Of a stretch of DNA of 24,944 bases, positions 19,835 through 24,944 are shown piece after piece. The DNA comes from CAKVLS01 sp045651685. GTDB lineage: Bacteria > Bacillota > Clostridia > Christensenellales > UBA1242. Position 1 is the stretch's first letter, and each line of letters opens with the position of its first letter. The DNA lies in assembly GCA_045651685.1 (NCBI GenBank), contig JAZRSV010000022.1:1-24944 (forward strand). The letters run 5' to 3'. Under the pieces are notes generated by a model. That model was given only the letters and a program-made list of their open reading frames with translations, was not told the DNA's origin and made no database searches. A program made the position numbers and the translations under genes.

Positions 19835-22024
19835 TTAACTTAAATTTTGTGGGTTATTTTCTACAAAAATTGACACATCTTTGACTATATTGTCAGAGCA
19901 TATCTCGTATATTTTTGTAGTAATATCTTTATCGTTTTTTGTATAATATCTTGTTAAAATTTGGTATCTAAATTTGCGTTGAATACGCTTTCTTGGGCAT
20001 TTCATCGCTTGCATATAAACAAAGTCGCTAGAGTACTTTTGCTTTAGCACCTGCATCGCATTTGATATATCACGAGACTTTTGAATAACTTTTTCTTCTG
20101 ACTCACCACTAATTAATACTCTTAAAATTTTGGTATATGGTGGGAAGTGAGCTAGTTGCCTTAAGTTAATCTCTTTGCGATAAAATGCAGGATAATCATA
20201 GTTGGTGGCACATCTATAAACATAGTGTCTTGGAAAATATGTTTGCAATACTACATGCCCTTCAAACTCGCTTCGACCTGCTCTACCTGCGACCTGTGTT
20301 ATAAGTTGAAAAGTTCGCTCTGTGGCACGAAAATCACTAAAATGCAGGCTCAAATCGGCATCTATTATACCAACTAGTGTGACATTGTTAAAGTCGTGAC
20401 CCTTTGCGACCATTTGAGTACCTACCAATATAGCAGGTGTTGTTTTGTTAAATTGTTCTAATATTTGAACATAACTATTTTTGTTTTGAGTAGTATCATT
20501 ATCTAGTCTTAATATAGCTACATCTGGGAATAATTGCTTAAGAGCTTCGGCTATTTGTTGTGTACCTACTGCCCCATATTTTATATATTTGCTATGACAG
20601 TTTGGACAGCTTGTTAACATCTTGTAGCGCTTATTGCAGTAGTGACATTTTAGCATATCATCTTCTTTATGATATACAAGCGAAACATCACAGTCTGTAC
20701 ATTTTGCTACATAGCCACATTCTCTACACATCATAAAAGATGCATAACCTCTACGGTTAATAAACAACATTGCTTGCTTATTATTAGCGATACAATCTTT
20801 TAACGCTTCGACAAGACTTGCCGAAAAAATGCCTGTATTGCCGTTTCGTATTTCGTTGAGCATATCTACAATTTGCATACTTGGCAAGGTTTGATTGTTA
20901 GCTCTGTTTGGCAAATTAATAAGCTTATATACACCTGTTTGCGCCAAATAATAACTATTAATACTAGGAGTTGCGCTGCCCAAAATTAGTGGGCAATCAT
21001 TAAGATAAGCAAGATATCTTGCTACATCATGAGTATAATAACGAGGGTTGCTCTCACTAAAATAACTTTGGTCGTGCTCTTCGTCTATAACTATAAGGCC
21101 AACATTGTCAAGAGGTGCAAATATACAAGATCTAGCACCAATAGCAATTTTGGCATCGCCATTTTTTAATCTATACCACTCGTCATACCTCTCGCCACTA
21201 GACAACATGCTATGAAGTATCGCAACAGTGTCGCCAAAGGCATTTCTAAAACGACTTAACATTTGTGGAGTTAGCGAAATTTCTGGCACCAAAAGTATGG
21301 CTGTTTTACCTTGTTTTAGCACATTTTTTATGCATTCGATATATACTTCTGTCTTACCACTACCAGTCACACCATGTAGCAAAAATGTATTGTATCTAGA
21401 GTTAGATACAATCTCTATAGCTTTTGACTGTTGGTCAGTTAATGTTATTTGTTTTGGTTTTACGGTAAAAGCATTGTTAGGTTTGCGGCCTATAGTTTTG
21501 GTTTGTACAGTGACAAAGCCCATTTCTACTAGCTTTTTTAACGCGCCAGAACCAAACTTATTGTTAAGAACAGGTACTTGCTCTTGCGCATTTTGCTCAA
21601 GATACAACATTAAAGCCAATTGACTTGTTGCTCTTTTGTTAATTGCTAGCAAGTCGTATTGTGCTGCAAGTGTTGCGATTTGTACTTGTTTTGGTTTTTG
21701 ACCACCTCTTATTTCTGGTGGTAAAAAAAGTCTTATTGTATCTGCAAGGCGTAGATAAAACTTTTCTTTCATAAAAAAACACAACTGTACCATTTTTGAA
21801 GATAGTACAGGTTGTGCATCTAAAGACTTTATAATAGTTTTTAATTTTGAATCATCAAGTGATGATGTTTCTTTTGTGTTTATTATATAGCCCTCGATAT
21901 TCCTACCTGCAAATGGTACTTGTACCCTACTACCTACAGTATAGTCGGCATTAGGTTGCATTTTGTAGTCAAATATCTTATCTACATTGCTATTAAGAAT
22001 ATCTACTATAACTTCGGCTATCAT
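19835..22024 (-). CDS. priA: Primosomal protein N' (replication-restart helicase PriA)
   Basis: A 729-aa 3'-5' helicase that reloads the replisome at collapsed forks. It has an N-terminal fork-binding domain (1-105), Walker A GVTGSGKTE (218-226) and DEEH box (314-317). The zinc region has repeated CxxC pairs (CRECG, CTDC, CHYC, CPNC; about 436-480). The helicase motifs GTQMVAKGHDF and QVAGRAGR follow. The length is typical. It lies 23 bases after rpoZ; coaBC, found between them in Bacillus, is missing. The start ATG at 22024 is preceded by AAAGG. Confidence 0.97.
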   Translation of the reverse strand: MIAEVIVDILNSNVDKIFDYKMQPNADYTVGSRVQVPFAGRNIEGYIINTKETSSLDDSKLKTIIKSLDAQPVLSSKMVQLCFFMKEKFYLRLADTIRLFLPPEIRGGQKPKQVQIATLAAQYDLLAINKRATSQLALMLYLEQNAQEQVPVLNNKFGSGALKKLVEMGFVTVQTKTIGRKPNNAFTVKPKQITLTDQQSKAIEIVSNSRYNTFLLHGVTGSGKTEVYIECIKNVLKQGKTAILLVPEISLTPQMLSRFRNAFGDTVAILHSMLSSGERYDEWYRLKNGDAKIAIGARSCIFAPLDNVGLIVIDEEHDQSYFSESNPRYYTHDVARYLAYLNDCPLILGSATPSINSYYLAQTGVYKLINLPNRANNQTLPSMQIVDMLNEIRNGNTGIFSASLVEALKDCIANNKQAMLFINRRGYASFMMCRECGYVAKCTDCDVSLVYHKEDDMLKCHYCNKRYKMLTSCPNCHSKYIKYGAVGTQQIAEALKQLFPDVAILRLDNDTTQNKNSYVQILEQFNKTTPAILVGTQMVAKGHDFNNVTLVGIIDADLSLHFSDFRATERTFQLITQVAGRAGRSEFEGHVVLQTYFPRHYVYRCATNYDYPAFYRKEINLRQLAHFPPYTKILRVLISGESEEKVIQKSRDISNAMQVLKQKYSSDFVYMQAMKCPRKRIQRKFRYQILTRYYTKNDKDITTKIYEICSDNIVKDVSIFVENNPQNLS

Positions 22025-22047
22025 ATAAACTATAACCTTTTAACAAA

Positions 22048-22248
22048 TTATTTATCTGTTTCGCTTTCGGCAACAATTTTACCATCAGCTACTTCTCTAG
22101 CTGCTAGAGAGATCGCTTTTTCTTGAGAGTTGTCGATAACTTCTGGGATTGTTTTTTCTAATTCTTTTGCTCTTTTTGATACTAAGTTGGTTAAAGCATA
22201 TTCGTTGCCAACTTTTTCTACTAGTTCATCAATTGGTGGATATAACAT
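22048..22248 (-). CDS. rpoZ: RNA polymerase omega subunit
   Basis: A 66-aa omega subunit that helps assemble and stabilise RNA polymerase. It begins MLYPPIDELVEKVGNEYAL, and NLVSKRAKEL is the family's '[LI]xxxRAxEL' helix; ISLAAREVADGKI matches the 'xAlxEIaxGki' end. The short acidic tail is usual. First gene of the rpoZ-priA-def-fmt-rsmB-rlmN operon, with AGAGGT upstream and a 70-base leader. gmk, which precedes rpoZ in Bacillus, is replaced by ligA here. Confidence 0.95.
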   Translation of the reverse strand: MLYPPIDELVEKVGNEYALTNLVSKRAKELEKTIPEVIDNSQEKAISLAAREVADGKIVAESETDK

Positions 22249-22325
22249 TAAATTTTTACCTCTAATAAATAAATTTTTTCTAAAAGGTCAAATGATTTTT
22301 TTGCCCTTTATATAATACAATAAAT

Positions 22326-22354
22326 ATTATAGCATAGTAATTAAGTAATTTCAA
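22326..22354 (-). promoter_or_regulatory. Promoter of the rpoZ-rlmN operon
   Basis: On the minus strand, TTGAAA (22349-22354), a 17-base spacer and a perfect TATAAT (22326-22331). The -35 abuts the ligA stop codon. I see no terminator between ligA and this promoter, so read-through from pcrA-ligA is likely. Confidence 0.8.
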
Positions 22355-24313
22355 TTAGTTTTTTGTTAGTTTTTCAAACTCGGTTTGATCAATAATTGTC
22401 ACACCTAATGCTTTTGCCTTATCTAGCTTGCTACCAGCATTTTCGCCAGCCAAAACATAATCGGTATTTTTTGACACACTACTTACCACTTCGCCACCAT
22501 TTTGCTCAATGATTTGAGTTGCTTGGTCTCTTGTATAGCTAGGCAAAGTACCAGTTAAAACAAACTTTTTGCCACTAAATATTCCTTGAGCATCTGCCCT
22601 TTTTAGCGGGTTGTTAATAACGATATTGTATGACAACAAAGTTTGTATAAGCTCTTTGTTAGAGCTGTCAGCAAAAAACTCTACTATGTTATTAGCAATA
22701 ATCTCACCGACATCTTTGATTTGGGTAAGGCTATCAGCAGAAGCTGACATGATGTTTTGCAAACTACCAAAATGTCTTGCAAGATCCTTCGAAGTCTTTT
22801 CGCCTACACCATTTATAGATAGTGCATCTAAAAAGTTGTTTAGGTTGCAGGTTTTGCTAGTTGCTATAGAGGTGATAAGGTTGTCTATTTTTTTGTCCTT
22901 AAAACCTTCTAATTTTTTTAGATCATCTTGAGTTATTGTATAGATATCAGATATTTTTCTTACATTTAGATTGTCATATAGCATTGCTGCTGTTTTGTCT
23001 CTAAAACCTTCGATATTCATACAGTTGCGGCTACCATAATAGGTAAGTTTTGCTATAACTTGCTCTCTACAGCCGTCTTTGTTTGGACAAAATAAGTTAG
23101 GACCTATTTGTGTCAATTCTGCACCACAACTTGGACAAGTTGTAGGTTTTGAGATAGGTAGCGAATTTTCGTTTTCTTCGGCTAGGCCTAATATTTCTGG
23201 TATAACTTCGTTGCTGCGTCTAACAAAAACTTGGCTATTTAGTTTTACCTTTTTGCGCAAGATGTCATCGTAGTTGTTTAGTGTAGCACGCATAACGGTT
23301 GCACCAGCTAATTCTACCGGCTCAATAATAGCAATAGGTGTCACTTTGCCAGTACGACCTACTTGCCAGTTAACTTGTTTTAGAGTGGTTGTAAGCTCTA
23401 CCGCTTCAAACTTATAGGCCATGGCCCACTTTGGAAATTTTGAAGTAAAACCAATCTCTTGTCTTGCTTTAGTATTGTTAATTTTTATAACCATACCGTC
23501 AATCATGATGTCGATTTTGTCTTTTAACTCGTCCATTTCTTTTATTAGACTAACAAGCTCGTCATGCGTATGAGCTATCTTAAAGTAGTCACCCACCTTA
23601 AAGCCATTGTCTATCAAAAAGTCATGCATGTCTTGTTGAGTGTCAAAATCATGATCTTCGATATACAAAACAGAATAGCAAAACATGTCTAGGTTTCGTT
23701 TTGCAGTTTGTTTTGGGTCAAGATTGCGTATAGCACCAGCTACACCATTGCGAGGGTTTTTTAGTGGCTCATCCGCCGTCTTGTTGTATTTGTAAAAGTT
23801 AGACAAGGTCATCATACCTTCGCCTTGAACTAACAATTTTTTGTTATATTTGATTTTTAATGGGACTGATTTTATAGTTTTTACTTGTGCTGTGACATCT
23901 TCGCCTACTTGTCCGTTGCCACGAGTAGTAGCATTAAACAGTACGCCATCACGGTACTCTAGCACTAATTGCAAACCATCAAACTTATACTCTAAAGAAA
24001 AGTCAGTTGATGGGTCAAACTCGCGCATTTCGTCCATCCATTTTTCTAGAGCTTCGAAGTCTCTTATCTTGTTAAGACTATAAAGGCGAACTTGATGAGT
24101 ATGTTTTTTGAAACCGTCCAAAACCATATCGCCTACTCTTTGAGTTGGTGATTGTGGCAAAACAAGGTTTAGTTCTTTCTCTATATCTACTAACTCGTAG
24201 TATAGTTTGTCATATTCGGTATCGGCTATAGTAGGATTGTCTAGCACATAATAGTTGTAGTTATGCTTATTGACAATATCTATTAGCTCATGCATACGAC
24301 TTAACTTATCCAT
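22355..24313 (-). CDS. ligA: NAD-dependent DNA ligase
   Basis: A 652-aa ligase that seals nicks using NAD+. Domain order is complete: NMN-binding Ia (YYVLDNPTIADTEYDKLY, 21-38), adenylation domain with K110 in KFDG, OB fold, a four-Cys zinc finger (CPSCGAELTQ ... CPNKDGC), helix-hairpin-helix repeats (ALSINGVGEKTSKDLARHFG) and a C-terminal BRCT domain (GKKFVLTGTL). Some usually strict positions differ: TRGDG is TRGNG (130-134), VRGEV is VQGEG (162-166), and the 'PMLSLDNAF' segment is VRLYSLNKI. The active-site lysine and NPRNxxAG are kept, and it lies 22 bases after pcrA as in other Bacillota. I therefore call it the working housekeeping ligase of a divergent type. Confidence 0.96.
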   Translation of the reverse strand: MDKLSRMHELIDIVNKHNYNYYVLDNPTIADTEYDKLYYELVDIEKELNLVLPQSPTQRVGDMVLDGFKKHTHQVRLYSLNKIRDFEALEKWMDEMREFDPSTDFSLEYKFDGLQLVLEYRDGVLFNATTRGNGQVGEDVTAQVKTIKSVPLKIKYNKKLLVQGEGMMTLSNFYKYNKTADEPLKNPRNGVAGAIRNLDPKQTAKRNLDMFCYSVLYIEDHDFDTQQDMHDFLIDNGFKVGDYFKIAHTHDELVSLIKEMDELKDKIDIMIDGMVIKINNTKARQEIGFTSKFPKWAMAYKFEAVELTTTLKQVNWQVGRTGKVTPIAIIEPVELAGATVMRATLNNYDDILRKKVKLNSQVFVRRSNEVIPEILGLAEENENSLPISKPTTCPSCGAELTQIGPNLFCPNKDGCREQVIAKLTYYGSRNCMNIEGFRDKTAAMLYDNLNVRKISDIYTITQDDLKKLEGFKDKKIDNLITSIATSKTCNLNNFLDALSINGVGEKTSKDLARHFGSLQNIMSASADSLTQIKDVGEIIANNIVEFFADSSNKELIQTLLSYNIVINNPLKRADAQGIFSGKKFVLTGTLPSYTRDQATQIIEQNGGEVVSSVSKNTDYVLAGENAGSKLDKAKALGVTIIDQTEFEKLTKN

Positions 24314-24335
24314 ATAGTTCTCCTTTATTGCTTTA

Positions 24336-24944
24336 TTATTGTTTTATTACCTTGATAGGTGCATATTCTACAGACAATGTCTTTGCACCAAAATCCTTAA
24401 ACTCGATGGTAACGCATTTTGTAGAAGACAAGCTGTCTGTATTAGTTATTGTACCTACACCAAATTTTGTATGAAGTACTTGTGCGCCTACTACATAGTC
24501 TGCTAAACCACTATTTTTTGTAGGGGTTGCCTTTGGCAAGCTAAAGCTTGTACGACCTGCACCATAGCTATTAAAGTTATATTCTGATGGTTTTGGCTCA
24601 AAACTCATAGACGCAACTGCTTGTTCTTTTACGATGCCCATTTCTTTTAAGAATCTTGAATCAACCATATAATCTCTCTTGCCGTACAAGAAGCGTGAGC
24701 GTGTACGAGTAAGGTACAATCTTTGCTCTGCTCTAGTTATAGCAACATACATAAGTCTACGCTCTTCTTCTAAATCGTCTTTGTTAGTTGCTCTAGAAAT
24801 TGGGAAGATTTTTTCTTCTAGTCCTACGATAAATACAACCTTAAACTCAAGACCTTTAGCGGAATGTAGTGTCATTATATTAACAGCATCTTTATTTTCT
24901 TTATATTGACCTGCATCAGCAACCAAAAGAATATTTTCTAAAAA
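24336..24944 (-). CDS. pcrA: DNA helicase PcrA/UvrD, C-terminal part (runs off the right edge)
   Basis: The last about 202 residues of a superfamily 1A helicase used in repair, rolling-circle replication and removal of proteins from DNA. Motif V is VNIMTLHSAKGLEF, and motif VI is EEERRLMYVAITRA. The C-terminal PcrA tail with its Tudor-like fold is present (VVGAQVLHTKFGVGTI...CVTIEFKDFGAKTLSVEYAPI). The frame stays open to the window edge with no start, so the 5' part is missing only because the window ends. It is followed 22 bases later by ligA, the usual pcrA-ligA pair. Confidence 0.95.
   Translation of the reverse strand, partial: FLENILLVADAGQYKENKDAVNIMTLHSAKGLEFKVVFIVGLEEKIFPISRATNKDDLEEERRLMYVAITRAEQRLYLTRTRSRFLYGKRDYMVDSRFLKEMGIVKEQAVASMSFEPKPSEYNFNSYGAGRTSFSLPKATPTKNSGLADYVVGAQVLHTKFGVGTITNTDSLSSTKCVTIEFKDFGAKTLSVEYAPIKVIKQ

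Noticed and set aside
1..24944. CRISPR array, prophage or transposon
   Set aside because: I found no regularly spaced repeats, integrase, transposase or long terminal inverted repeats in reading the window; the only clear repeat is the hairpin pair at 1949 and 2901.

Overview
The window is AT-rich chromosomal DNA from a low-GC Gram-positive bacterium (Bacillota), probably an uncultured gut-type lineage. Four things support this. Nearly every gene has a purine-rich Shine-Dalgarno site. Promoters are close to the housekeeping consensus, with 17-base spacers. UGA is a stop codon (rsmB ends in an ATGA overlap with rlmN), which argues against a Mycoplasma-type code. The rpoZ-priA-def-fmt-rsmB-rlmN / rsgA-rpe-spoVM / asp23-fakA order is a pared-down form of the Bacillus/Clostridium arrangement. 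A 27-codon spoVM-like gene sits at its usual place after rpe, so the lineage sporulates or descends from spore-formers.

Layout. Positions 1-9665 are an accessory-looking region. It holds four soluble proteins I cannot place in any family (216, 634, 157 and 206 aa), a SAM-dependent methyltransferase, an alpha/beta hydrolase between two copies of the same terminator hairpin, formate-tetrahydrofolate ligase (fhs), a 443-aa protein that resembles a VirD4/TraG coupling protein with both ATPase motifs degraded, and a small membrane protein. Positions 9739-10499 hold tandem promoters and four tRNAs (Val, Gly, Cys, Leu). Positions 10530-11660 hold a GNAT-like protein and cutA. Positions 11670-12036 hold a 33-codon basic peptide gene, a palindrome and the fakA terminator. 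From 12080 to the end are housekeeping genes, all on the minus strand: fakA, asp23, spoVM, rpe, rsgA, rlmN, rsmB, fmt, def, priA, rpoZ, ligA and the 3' part of pcrA.

How the genes work together. rpoZ to rlmN reads as one operon from a promoter at 22326-22354 to a terminator near 16000. It combines an RNA polymerase subunit, replication restart, N-terminal methionine processing and rRNA modification. Fhs makes the 10-formyl-THF that Fmt uses to formylate initiator tRNA, and Def later removes that formyl group. RsgA (30S maturation) and Rpe (pentose phosphate pathway) overlap by 14 bases, with spoVM just downstream. The stp/prkC, thiN, rpmB and coaBC genes found in the Bacillus version of this cluster are absent.

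Most noteworthy are the apparently ATPase-dead coupling-protein homologue, the two overlooked micro-genes (14231-14314 and 11670-11771), the hydrolase inserted at a duplicated terminator, and the unknown 634-aa protein driven by a perfect consensus promoter. Family calls come from reading motifs, not from searches.
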